From positions 1-11,204 of the forward strand of contig JAJPKG010000229.1 of NCBI GenBank assembly GCA_021323815.1: DNA of 11,204 nucleotides, in the 5' to 3' direction. The position numbers were made by a program, and so were the translations under genes. Every line of letters begins with the position of its first letter. The stretch's first letter is position 1. Source of the DNA: Pseudomonadota bacterium. GTDB taxonomy: Bacteria; Chloroflexota; Ktedonobacteria; Ktedonobacterales; JACDGC01. Below the pieces are notes generated by a model that did no database searches, had not been told where the DNA came from, and saw only the letters and a program-made list of their open reading frames with translations. Shown in pieces: positions 1 through 7,531 of the stretch.

Positions 1-2981
1 AGCCACTCATGTTTGAGTGCGGCCAGCAGTTCTCGCGCGCCCTGTTTGACGCGCTCACGTTCGGCATCGCTCAGATCTCCAGCTGATTGAGTGATGAGAT
101 CAAAAAGCGCCAACTCCTCTTCCGATAATCGCTCGGTGATGACGCGCTGCTCCTCGGCATCCAACGCCTGGATGAGCGCAATCAACTGTTCATAGAACAT
201 TTCGACGTTCAAGCTGCCGGAATTATATTCCTCAATGAGTTGCTGGAAGCGTTCAAGATAACTGGTGCGGGCGCGGTTCAGCGTCACCATGCGCTTGATG
301 CGCGCTCCGGTAGCGTTGCGCAGTTTTGTTGCCTCCACACGCTGTCGTCCTTGCGCGAAAATCGCCCGCAGCCGGTCAGGATCAAGCCTGGTGAGGTCGA
401 TGCGCTGCGCCTGATAGTCCGCGTCTTCCTCACGGATGACATAGCTTTCGGCGGCGATGGAAGCGTCCAACACGTCAGCGACGGCTTCCATCACGTCGGA
501 GATGTCGGGTTCGGGCAGCAAGCGACGCAAACGACGACCGATGTTGACGATGAGGGCAACACGCAGGGCGTATGCCTGAGCCTGGGGATCGGGCAGGATG
601 GCGCGGAAGCGCAGGGCCACGTCATGCGCTTGGGTGATCATCTGGTCACGAGTCTCATCATTTACCAGCATGCGCGCTTCGGCATCTTCCAGAAACGCCA
701 AGCGCTGCATGTCATGCGCGGCCAGCCCACGAGCGAGATCGATCCCCTGCGCGGCGCAGAGCGCCTCTGCCTGGGCCAACGATGCTTCTAATTGGGCAAG
801 TTGCGCGGCTTTGTCTTGAACGGGCATGTCGCCTTCGGCCACGCCGCCTCCGCTGGCCGAACCATAGATCGCCAGGGCGCGTTGCAGATCGCGGAAGACG
901 CCGATATAGTCCACAATGACGCCGCTGGTTTTGTTGGGGAAAACGCGATTGGCGCGGGCGATGGTCTGCATCAGGGTGTGATTGCGCATGGGCTTGTCGA
1001 TGTAGACCGTCGTCAAATTTGGCACATCGAAGCCGGTCATCCACATGGCGCAAACAAAGACGATGCGCAAGGGATCGTTGGGATCTTTAAATTTCTCTTC
1101 CAGATCTTCTTTGACCATGCGGCGGCGGTGCGGCTCAATGTCCAGCCCCTTCGCCTTGAAATCTGCGATCTCGTTTTGGGCTTGCGAAACGATGACGGCC
1201 ATATCCACGGCTTGCATGGCGTCAATCTCGTTTTTGATGCGCTGCTTGATGGCCGGATATTTTTCATGCAAGCGTTGTTGTTTCAGCGCGTCAATCCGTC
1301 GTAGCCAGTGCTTGCGCACGTTGTCATACATCTTGACGGCGGTCATTTTGTCTATGGCGACGACCATCGCTTTGCCGCCCTCGGCGTGGCCGGTGAAGTG
1401 GGCGACGATGTCGGCAGCGATGGCATCCAGCCGGTCATCACGGGTGATGAGGTGATATTGCCGGGCAAATTCGCGTTCCAGGCGATCTTGCTGGGCATCG
1501 TCCAGATCGGCTTCTTCCACGACGGCGGCGATGTCATCATCCAGTTGGTCATTGGTCAATTGCAGGCTGGGGATGCGGTTCTCATAGTAAAGCGGCACGG
1601 TCGCGCCATCCGCGACGGATTGGCGGAAGTTATACACGCTGACGTAATCGCCGAAGATGCGGCGCGTCTTTTCATCTTTGGCGATCAGCGGTGTGCCGGT
1701 GAAGCCAAGATATGCGGCGTTGGGCAGTGCCGTGCGCATGTTCTGGGCAAGTTCGGCATATTGGGTGCGGTGCGCCTCATCAGACATGACGATGATATCT
1801 TCGCGCTCCGACAACACGGGATAGGGCTTGTCTTTCTCGCTGCGAAACTTTTGGATGAGGGTGAAGATATAGCGGTGGTTTTCGCGCAACAGCTGTTGCA
1901 AATGGTGGCCGTCTGATGGGCGCACGCTTTGCTCTGGTTCGGTCACAGCCCCCACACGGGCGAACGTTTTGTAAATCTGCGTGTCCAGGTCGTCGCGGTC
2001 GGTGACGATAAGAAAGGTCCAGTTGCCGGGGATGGTGCGCAAGACCTTTTGGGCGAAAAAGACCATCGACAGGCTTTTGCCGCTGCCTTGCGTATGCCAG
2101 AACACGCCCAACCGCCCTTGCCGAGAGCGCAGATCGCGCACGCCCTGGACGGCGCGGTTCACGCCCAAATATTGATGGTTGCGCGCCAGAATCTTCGTCA
2201 GCGCCTTGCCGTCCGCGCGGAACAGGGTAAAATTTTCGATGATATCCAGCAGGCGGGTTTTGTCGCAGACGCCGCGCAACATGGTTTCCAGCGCCACCAC
2301 GCCCGGCTCGGCCTCGTCGCTGATCTTTTTCCACTCGAAATAGTCGTCCCACTCAGCGGTGACGCTACCAAGTTTGCAATCGGTACCATTTGAGGCGATC
2401 ATGAGGGCGTTATACCAGAACAACTGGGGGATGCTGGTTTTGTAATCGCGCAGGTTGTCGCGATAGGCGTCGGCCAAATGGCGATAGTGCGCTTTCAGTT
2501 CGATGACCACCAGGGGCAGCCCGTTGACAAAGGCGACGAGATCCGCACGACGCTGATAGAGTTCGCCGGTGACGGTGAACTGTGACACCAGCAGGAAATC
2601 GTTGTTTTGCGGCTCACGCCAGTCGATGACGCGCACCATCTCGGTTTGCTCGTTGCCCTCGTCATCGCGCGTGGTCACGGGAATGCCGTCGCGCAGCAGG
2701 GCATACACCTCGCGGTTGGCTTGTGCCAGGGGCAGCAGCGAACGGTCGCGTGTCAGCGCCTCCATCGCTTGCTCGATGCCCTCGCGGCTGGTCCAGGGAT
2801 TCAGCTTCACCAGCGCGGCGCGCAGCCGGGGCAACAGCACCACCTGCCCGCGATCCGCCCGCCCCAGTGTGCCATGTTCCCCAAACACTTCGTGCCGCGC
2901 CCTGAGCGTCTCATAGCCCATGTCGGCGAAAAGCTGGATGGCGGGCTGCTCAACCAGAGCATCCTCGGTGTATTCCTGCAT
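1..2981 (-). CDS. hsdR: Type I restriction enzyme R subunit HsdR (3' end outside window)
   Basis: This is the motor and nuclease subunit that joins HsdM and HsdS to translocate and cleave unmodified DNA. I translated 993 codons from ATG 2981 without a stop or frameshift; the C-terminus lies beyond position 1. The order is typical: an N-terminal PD-(D/E)xK nuclease with D147 (RRADLV) and E161-L-K163; a Walker A motif HTQGSGKS at about 296-303; a DEAH box at 401-404 (MSDEAHRT); motif III GFTGTP near 426-431; and motif VI QTIARANR at about 672-679. A helical C-terminal region follows, as in the COG0610 family, whose members usually have about 1000-1070 residues, so little seems to be missing. 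The start is chosen for GAAAGGGG placed 5 nt before ATG. It lies 42 bp after kwaB with no clear promoter of its own, so it probably depends on upstream transcription. Every catalytic motif I looked for is present. Confidence 0.97.
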   Translation of the reverse strand, partial: MQEYTEDALVEQPAIQLFADMGYETLRARHEVFGEHGTLGRADRGQVVLLPRLRAALVKLNPWTSREGIEQAMEALTRDRSLLPLAQANREVYALLRDGIPVTTRDDEGNEQTEMVRVIDWREPQNNDFLLVSQFTVTGELYQRRADLVAFVNGLPLVVIELKAHYRHLADAYRDNLRDYKTSIPQLFWYNALMIASNGTDCKLGSVTAEWDDYFEWKKISDEAEPGVVALETMLRGVCDKTRLLDIIENFTLFRADGKALTKILARNHQYLGVNRAVQGVRDLRSRQGRLGVFWHTQGSGKSLSMVFFAQKVLRTIPGNWTFLIVTDRDDLDTQIYKTFARVGAVTEPEQSVRPSDGHHLQQLLRENHRYIFTLIQKFRSEKDKPYPVLSEREDIIVMSDEAHRTQYAELAQNMRTALPNAAYLGFTGTPLIAKDEKTRRIFGDYVSVYNFRQSVADGATVPLYYENRIPSLQLTNDQLDDDIAAVVEEADLDDAQQDRLEREFARQYHLITRDDRLDAIAADIVAHFTGHAEGGKAMVVAIDKMTAVKMYDNVRKHWLRRIDALKQQRLHEKYPAIKQRIKNEIDAMQAVDMAVIVSQAQNEIADFKAKGLDIEPHRRRMVKEDLEEKFKDPNDPLRIVFVCAMWMTGFDVPNLTTVYIDKPMRNHTLMQTIARANRVFPNKTSGVIVDYIGVFRDLQRALAIYGSASGGGVAEGDMPVQDKAAQLAQLEASLAQAEALCAAQGIDLARGLAAHDMQRLAFLEDAEARMLVNDETRDQMITQAHDVALRFRAILPDPQAQAYALRVALIVNIGRRLRRLLPEPDISDVMEAVADVLDASIAAESYVIREEDADYQAQRIDLTRLDPDRLRAIFAQGRQRVEATKLRNATGARIKRMVTLNRARTSYLERFQQLIEEYNSGSLNVEMFYEQLIALIQALDAEEQRVITERLSEEELALFDLITQSAGDLSDAERERVKQGARELLAALKHEW

Positions 2982-3023
2982 GTGTTCCCCTTTCACGCGA
3001 GGTCTTGCGCAACCGAATGCTCG

Positions 3024-4031
3024 TTAATCAAGTTGTTCCCTTGATCCGGTAACGTAACGATTACCGCTCAGTTGCGATATCACGTAAGCGTCATCTAACA
3101 GCTTCAGCATATCCCATATGCCTTGTTTGCCGTAGTGTAATTGCTTTACCCCATTTACCGTGATGATGCGCACTTTCACGGGATATTCAGACAAAAATCG
3201 TTCAAGCTTGTCGAAGTCTTTCAGGTGATCACCGGTGATCCGTCCTTTCAAGGCGATGTTGCGTAGCCTGGCGCGTTTACGTTTATCACGCATGCAAGCG
3301 CTCATAAAGGTATCAAACTGTGCGGTATCGATTAAGTCTTGCTCTTTCAGTGTCGCCAGCGCTTCCTCCGCAGCACGCTTGACATGCGGCCCCTCGCGAA
3401 AGATCTTATGATATTCGCTTTGATCGAAAATGAAGATGTGCTTGTCCCAGCAAATGCAATCGATCTCATCGTCGATTTGCAAGGCATCGCTTTCCAATCG
3501 TGTATATTTCCCTCCATTCATATATGCAAAGATGCTGCGCCCGCCCGTCTTCAAGATCTTTCTTGAGGTGTAATGGCGAAAGCAGTAGATGGGGGCATAG
3601 CCAGGCTTGCTAAAGATGATGACGTAACATCGCAGCCCTTTGATAAAGGCTTTATCTTTGGGGTCGAAATCTGGAATAGATGCATTTGCTAAGGGGGCCA
3701 TATATTCCATCACATCAGTTGCATCACTGCAAGATTCGCAAACGATGTCATTGGGTTCAGGGATTGCTTCGGGATTATAGGCATGCACCGTGATCTCCGC
3801 GCTTTTTCGCGAACGTCGTTTGGGCCGCAGGTTTCGGCTGATTGTCGCGCGCAAATCTTTCGCCAGCCCTTTGTCCAAAGGGATGTCAACGTAATAGTAC
3901 AATCCATCTTCTTGAAGGGAAGCACCAAAGCAAAGGGTGATGTCGTACGTATTGAGATCGAGGGTTGCTAGTTCATCAAATGCTTGCTCAATCTCGCTCT
4001 GGATCAACCTCTTCTGAATCACGGCGGTCAT
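3024..4031 (-). CDS. kwaB: Kiwa anti-phage protein KwaB (DUF4868)
   Basis: A soluble 335-residue protein that I recognise as the DUF4868 component of the two-gene Kiwa defence system. What I see: a hydrophobic/acidic signature at about 186-212 containing DEIDCICWDKHIFIF then YHKIF, like the family's 'D-x-x-v-x-x-x-x-x-ifn-x-x-x-F-x-k-iF' core, and a C-terminal segment at about 308-331 (MLKLLDDAYVISQL, then RYVTGS) like the family ending. A basic stretch lies at about 248-268. Known of the family: KwaB is the cytoplasmic DNA-associated effector partner of KwaA. In-frame starts exist at GTG 4070, ATG 4037 and ATG 4031. AAAGGA sits 9 nt before 4031 but only 3 nt before 4037, so 4031 is preferred. 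It overlaps the end of kwaA by 44 nt. Base composition looks less GC-rich than hsdR and hsdM, suggesting acquisition with kwaA. Family assignment is from memory of the motifs, not a search. Confidence 0.85.
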   Translation of the reverse strand: MTAVIQKRLIQSEIEQAFDELATLDLNTYDITLCFGASLQEDGLYYYVDIPLDKGLAKDLRATISRNLRPKRRSRKSAEITVHAYNPEAIPEPNDIVCESCSDATDVMEYMAPLANASIPDFDPKDKAFIKGLRCYVIIFSKPGYAPIYCFRHYTSRKILKTGGRSIFAYMNGGKYTRLESDALQIDDEIDCICWDKHIFIFDQSEYHKIFREGPHVKRAAEEALATLKEQDLIDTAQFDTFMSACMRDKRKRARLRNIALKGRITGDHLKDFDKLERFLSEYPVKVRIITVNGVKQLHYGKQGIWDMLKLLDDAYVISQLSGNRYVTGSREQLD

Positions 4032-4563
4032 TGTCATAAGTCCTTTCAGATGTTTGAAGATATATGTCACTCTTTCTCATTTTCGCTACAGTAATTGGCC
4101 GTCCCTTGCTGATGGTCCTATTGGAAATGACGAGATGCGCTTCCTCGTCTCCTGCGAATGTCACTTCGTATAACTTGAACCGCATCAGGCTGAGCATGGG
4201 ATTTACTGCAATAAGATTCGAGTTGACATAAACCATGCCGAGCGTTCCAAGAAGAATAGCAACAGCTATAGCATTCGCCCAATTGTCAAAGGGAAACGTG
4301 ACAAAAGGAATGATATATGCCGCGATGTAATTCAGTACATCTGCTTCTTTCGGCTGAATGCTCTGGACCACTTCTCGTTTAGTGTTGGCATTGCCCTCTA
4401 ACACTCTTAAGTATATCCATAACACCAAACAACTCGCCCCCGCAGCAACCAAAATTCCTATGGACCAGCTTCGATAGCGTTGCCAATTGAGATCGGCATA
4501 GATACCCATTAAGGGAGCGTATGAACTCAGAAAAAATATCCAACGAATCCATAAACGTGGCAT
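3988..4563 (-). CDS. kwaA: Kiwa anti-phage membrane protein KwaA
   Basis: A 191-residue integral membrane protein with four predicted helices: about 5-22, 34-53, 77-92 and 95-117. A polar tail of about 70 residues follows and ends in acidic and basic residues. The segment YIIPFVTFPF (about 83-92), followed by NSNLIAVNPMLSL (about 114-126), matches my memory of KwaA proteins. Pairing with a DUF4868 gene immediately downstream makes Kiwa the best reading. Known of the system: KwaA forms a membrane assembly that responds to phage infection and carries KwaB on the cytoplasmic side. The start ATG 4563 is supported by AAAGGGG about 8 nt upstream and by the first membrane helix beginning at once, with no cleavable signal peptide apparent. 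It lies 79 bp after hsdS, in a gap holding a perfect inverted repeat. The 3' end overlaps kwaB, implying coupled translation and matched amounts. Confidence 0.82.
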   Translation of the reverse strand: MPRLWIRWIFFLSSYAPLMGIYADLNWQRYRSWSIGILVAAGASCLVLWIYLRVLEGNANTKREVVQSIQPKEADVLNYIAAYIIPFVTFPFDNWANAIAVAILLGTLGMVYVNSNLIAVNPMLSLMRFKLYEVTFAGDEEAHLVISNRTISKGRPITVAKMRKSDIYLQTSERTYDNDRRDSEEVDPERD

Positions 4564-4588
4564 AATGTTTGCCCCTTTGCACGATATA

Positions 4589-4639
4589 GAACTGATGCTC
4601 GTCTGTCCGCCTATTTATTCTTTCTATCGGCATCAGTTC
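4589..4639. promoter_or_regulatory. Perfect 10-bp inverted repeat in the hsdS-kwaA gap
   Basis: GAACTGATGC (4589-4598) and GCATCAGTTC (4630-4639) are exact reverse complements separated by 31 nt. In the minus-strand transcript the first arm begins 4 nt after the hsdS stop codon. The second arm ends 11 nt before the AAAGGGG ribosome binding site of kwaA. There is no U-tract after it, so it does not look like a standard terminator. It may be an operator, an mRNA-processing hairpin or an attenuator that sets Kiwa expression separately from hsdS. Confidence 0.45.
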
Positions 4640-4642
4640 CGG

Positions 4643-5875
4643 TTAAACAAGGTCTATTTGGGCTACCTCAATATCCATCCCGCTCACGTCGATCTCCCCC
4701 GCCACCAGCTTCGGCAGCAGCAGATCCCGTGTCCGGCGCAGGTTCGCGTTTTTCAACTTCAGAGAATCGATCTGCTCAAACATAGGTAATACGTTCTCTG
4801 TAAACCTTTTGATGATTACGCTATCTGGTTGTAGAACATTGATCTTTAATACCGCGTCTGGACTCACCCTTTGATGGCTTGTTGAGGTTCCTAAAGCCAA
4901 ACTGGTAAATGCACTTTGAAATCGCTCAGAGTCAAGTAAGCAATAAAGAAATACGTGAGTAACTGGACTCAGGGCTTGCAATACAAGAAACTCTGTAGAA
5001 GCAACAGCATTTTTGCTTGTAGTTCCAACCAACCATAAGCGCTTTATTTGCGGGTTCATCTTAGAAAGAAGGATCGTCCGCGAAGGAACGGAGAATTTAT
5101 TACTGAGGATTGCAGAGCCAACCTCAGACAAGGGTAACTTTCCTGTATCAAAAGCAGGGAAGCTATAATGACTATAGATCTTTTCTGGCTGCTTTGCTGG
5201 ATTCACCTGCACTTTTGACTGAGAAGCAATATCTCCCAGCTTCACCACTTCCCACCCCTCCGGCATCTCGCCACCCAGCGGCGACGGCACCATGCGCGCA
5301 TTCTCGTGGCCGGGGAAGCGGAAGCGCACGAACCACTCTTGATAGATCGCCCGCGCCATCTCTTCCAGAATGGCGATGCGCCGGGTGTTGTTCTCGATCA
5401 GGTCATCATACGCCGAGAGGATCGCGGCGATCTTGCGCTGGATGGGCAGAGGGGGGAAGTCCCTTTCGAAGTTGTGCAGCGAGTTGATATTTGCTCTTTG
5501 CCTGCCAGATGCTCCGACCATACTTTTTTCTGCTATCTGCCTAATTTCAGCGTCAGAAAATAGATAAAATACATAACCTGGATCCGAAATGTTTTCTTTG
5601 GCCCTGAAAATAAAGAACTCTGTCGAGCCGAATCCCTGCTGAAAATTTGGGTTTCTAAACTGAGCGATTTTTCCATTCTCCAGGCAAGGAGTAATTCTAG
5701 CAAAGAGAACATCATCTCTCTGAAATTTGGTTCCTCCTCCTGCAAATGGTCTTAGAAGCCTACCTCTTACATAACGCCTACCAGGAATTATTTCGTCCAT
5801 TTCTACATAAGGATAATCCAAATCATGTGATAACTTAACTTTAGGATTAAACTCAACAAAATCAGAAAGCCTCAT
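4643..5875 (-). CDS. hsdS: Type I restriction-modification specificity subunit HsdS
   Basis: This is the DNA-recognition subunit, setting the bipartite target of both methyltransferase and nuclease complexes. The 410-residue protein has the normal two-half plan. Target recognition domain 1 spans about 1-140. A central conserved helix spans about 141-190 (PPLPIQRKIAAIL, then AIYQEWFVRFRFPG). Recognition domain 2 spans about 205-350 and opens with EGWEVVKLGDIA. A C-terminal conserved helix spans about 365-398 and includes LRRTRDLLLPKLVAGEI. Start 5875 is preferred because GGAAGGA lies 7 nt upstream; a longer frame to ATG 5899 would add eight residues that look like leftover hsdM sequence. The two recognition domains are visibly AT-rich, while the conserved spacers match the GC-richer hsdM and hsdR, which is the usual mark of domain exchange. 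hsdS is separated from hsdM by the regulator-toxin cassette, so its methylase partner is about 1.7 kb upstream. Confidence 0.95.
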   Translation of the reverse strand: MRLSDFVEFNPKVKLSHDLDYPYVEMDEIIPGRRYVRGRLLRPFAGGGTKFQRDDVLFARITPCLENGKIAQFRNPNFQQGFGSTEFFIFRAKENISDPGYVFYLFSDAEIRQIAEKSMVGASGRQRANINSLHNFERDFPPLPIQRKIAAILSAYDDLIENNTRRIAILEEMARAIYQEWFVRFRFPGHENARMVPSPLGGEMPEGWEVVKLGDIASQSKVQVNPAKQPEKIYSHYSFPAFDTGKLPLSEVGSAILSNKFSVPSRTILLSKMNPQIKRLWLVGTTSKNAVASTEFLVLQALSPVTHVFLYCLLDSERFQSAFTSLALGTSTSHQRVSPDAVLKINVLQPDSVIIKRFTENVLPMFEQIDSLKLKNANLRRTRDLLLPKLVAGEIDVSGMDIEVAQIDLV

Positions 5876-5885
5876 GACTATATCC

Positions 5886-5922
5886 TTCCAGCAACGCATG
5901 ATGTTCGCGGCGATGCGCTCTT
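5886..5922 (-). repeat. Remnant copy of the hsdM 3' end, upstream of hsdS
   Basis: This segment matches the last codons of hsdM at 7640-7677. CGGCGATGCGCTCTT (5908-5922, plus strand) equals 7663-7677, and TTCCAGCAACGC (5886-5897) equals 7640-7651. The middle is 10 nt here and 11 nt in hsdM. On the minus strand it reads ERIAANI before the one-base gap shifts the frame, against ERIAVNV in HsdM. It starts 7 nt after the mazF stop codon and runs into the hsdS ribosome binding site. The simplest reading is a relic of the original hsdM/hsdS junction left when the upstream cassette was inserted. Confidence 0.7.
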
Positions 5923-5929
5923 TTATTTC

Positions 5930-6295
5930 TTATGGCGTCGGTGGCCAGTAATCGATGCACAAAGCGACAGCAGCAGCGATCTCTTCCACTTCTGTTGCGG
6001 CGAGAGATCCCATCTTCTTCTCAAAGCGTTCAAGCGCAACAGTGCGAATCTGCACCGAAACGGCAGCGGATTCGCGTTGTAAGCCATTTGTTGGTGTCGC
6101 CTGCAAGCGCGTATACCCATAGACAAACCGCGCAAATTTTGGCTGCCATGTAGTAATGGGAACCACAATGCGCACCGGCACGCCATATAGCGCCGGGGAT
6201 GAAAGCACCACAGCGGGACGTTTTTTCTGGATCTCTGATCCTTTTGTTGGGTCGAGATCGACCAGCCACACTTCACCCCGCTGAGGGATAATCAA
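5930..6295 (-). CDS. mazF: MazF/PemK-type mRNA interferase toxin
   Basis: A 121-residue type II toxin of the MazF/PemK (CcdB-fold) family, which cleaves single-stranded RNA at short sequences to arrest growth. The family signature is clear: RGEVWLVDLDPTKGSE at about 6-21, then KKRPAVVLS at about 24-32, with R26 as the likely catalytic arginine, and VVPITTW at about 44-50, with T48 or T49 as the likely partner residue. VSVQIRTVALERF is the usual second half of the fold. The chosen start is TTG 6295, whose TTGA overlaps the stop codon of the upstream regulator and is preceded by GGGAAAGGG. A TTG at 6310 in the same frame would add five residues. The length is normal and no key residue appears lost, so it is probably active. 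The cognate antitoxin is most likely the overlapping upstream gene rather than a small MazE. The exact RNA target cannot be read from sequence. Confidence 0.9.
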   Translation of the reverse strand: MIIPQRGEVWLVDLDPTKGSEIQKKRPAVVLSSPALYGVPVRIVVPITTWQPKFARFVYGYTRLQATPTNGLQRESAAVSVQIRTVALERFEKKMGSLAATEVEEIAAAVALCIDYWPPTP

Positions 6296-7515
6296 CTGTC
6301 CCTTTCCCAATCTTCACCATCCTCATTCCATGTGTCATCATCAAAGGAGGTCCATTCACTCAGTTCCTCATTTGTCGCATAATCCTCTGCATAGGCTTCA
6401 GCAAAAGCTTCCAAAGCAGCATGGCGCTCGGCCAATGGTCGCTGCATGAGTTCTCGCGCGCTCATTGGTTGCACCTCCTCCCTCGGAAAATCAGCCAGAC
6501 AGCCAGGACACAGTTGCTCAGCCTGGGCACGCGTGATCACCCTTTCGGCATAGGCGCGCAGCGTCATTTGCTTCAGCCGCAACGGTTTCTCGTTACCCTG
6601 AAAAGCAACGGGTTCAGCTTTGCGCCATCCCCGGCTCGAAAAGTCCTTGAACAACCGCGTGCATGTGGCTTCGTCAATAATGCCCACATCACGCGCTCGC
6701 CGCGCAATGGCTTGCATGCTGATGCCGAATCGCTGTTTCAGCAAACCCAATTCTGCGAATTCGATGTGTTGCCGGCGTTCGCCCAGCGCACGTTTCAGCG
6801 CTAGGGCGGGCAATAGGAAAGCAGCAGCGAAGCGATGAGCTAACTTCTCATTCATCTTCGCATCCTGGTCGTCACAGTGCAGCAGCAAATGCCCTAATTC
6901 ATGCGCGAGATTGAAGCGCAAACGATCAGGGCTGACAGCCATGCTCGTCACCGTCAACGGCACATGATCATTGATCCAGCCGGAAAGGCCGTCGAAGTGA
7001 TCAACGGGGCGGGAAATGCCGACCACGACGCCGCCGCGATCTTCCAAGAGTTGCGTCACACTCTCGATGGGATGATCATCCAATCCCCAGATCTGGCGCA
7101 GTTCTTGAGCCGTCCACTCCGCTTCATCCTCATTGCAAACAACCCGCGAAGGGGGGAATCGCAGATGTTCGCTGGGATTGGGATAAAGCAACGATGTCAA
7201 CCACATCTGTTGTTCAGCGACATGCTGCGAATAGGCTTTTACTTCGTCCTGATGCGCTTGAGGGAGTTGGGCATGCTTGCGGAACGCTAACCACTGGATG
7301 GTGATTTGGTCATCAGCAAGGAAATACGAAGGCGCAACATTCAGTGATTGCGCCAATGCCATGATAATGCTTGCTGGCGGCGTACTTTTGTTCAGTTCAT
7401 ATTTCGATAAGGCTTGTTTGGTAATCGGCTGCTGTTGTGCAGTCAGCCGTTGCGCGAGCGCCTCTTGTGTCAGCCCTGCCACCAATCGTGCCTGTTTGAT
7501 GCGTTCGCCCATCAT
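6292..7515 (-). CDS. Xre HTH / ImmA-IrrE metallopeptidase regulator with antitoxin-like tail
   Basis: A 407-residue three-part protein. Residues about 4-67 form an Xre helix-turn-helix (RIKQARLVAGLTQEALA, then ITKQALSKYELNKSTPP). Residues about 130-285 form an ImmA/IrrE (COG2856) metallopeptidase with zinc motif HELGH at 205-209 and a downstream NEKLAHRFAAAFLLP helix whose E223 probably completes the site. After the usual COG2856 end (about 310-340), residues about 351-395 look like a type II antitoxin tail: ARELMQRPLAERHAALEAF, an acidic helix and EELSEWTSFDDD. Known: Xre-COG2856 proteins regulate mobile elements and some pair with toxins. Inference: this is the MazF antitoxin and autorepressor, perhaps inactivated by its own protease domain. 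The start ATG 7515 follows AAGGGGG with 8-nt spacing; a frame extending to 7551 would run through the operator-like repeat. The 3' end overlaps mazF by four bases. Confidence 0.88.
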   Translation of the reverse strand: MMGERIKQARLVAGLTQEALAQRLTAQQQPITKQALSKYELNKSTPPASIIMALAQSLNVAPSYFLADDQITIQWLAFRKHAQLPQAHQDEVKAYSQHVAEQQMWLTSLLYPNPSEHLRFPPSRVVCNEDEAEWTAQELRQIWGLDDHPIESVTQLLEDRGGVVVGISRPVDHFDGLSGWINDHVPLTVTSMAVSPDRLRFNLAHELGHLLLHCDDQDAKMNEKLAHRFAAAFLLPALALKRALGERRQHIEFAELGLLKQRFGISMQAIARRARDVGIIDEATCTRLFKDFSSRGWRKAEPVAFQGNEKPLRLKQMTLRAYAERVITRAQAEQLCPGCLADFPREEVQPMSARELMQRPLAERHAALEAFAEAYAEDYATNEELSEWTSFDDDTWNEDGEDWERDS

Positions 7516-7531
7516 AATGAATGCCCCCTTG

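Noticed and set aside
1780..2352. Minus-strand frame of 190 codons, which at first suggested that hsdR was broken
   Set aside because: Translating from ATG 2981 gives one uninterrupted HsdR frame with all motifs to the window edge. The shorter frame is an out-of-phase shadow rich in arginine.
4379..4633. Small minus-strand frame spanning the hsdS-kwaA gap and the start of kwaA
   Set aside because: It is out of phase with kwaA, has no clear ribosome binding site, and its peptide shows no coherent domain. It overlaps the inverted repeat and kwaA coding sequence.
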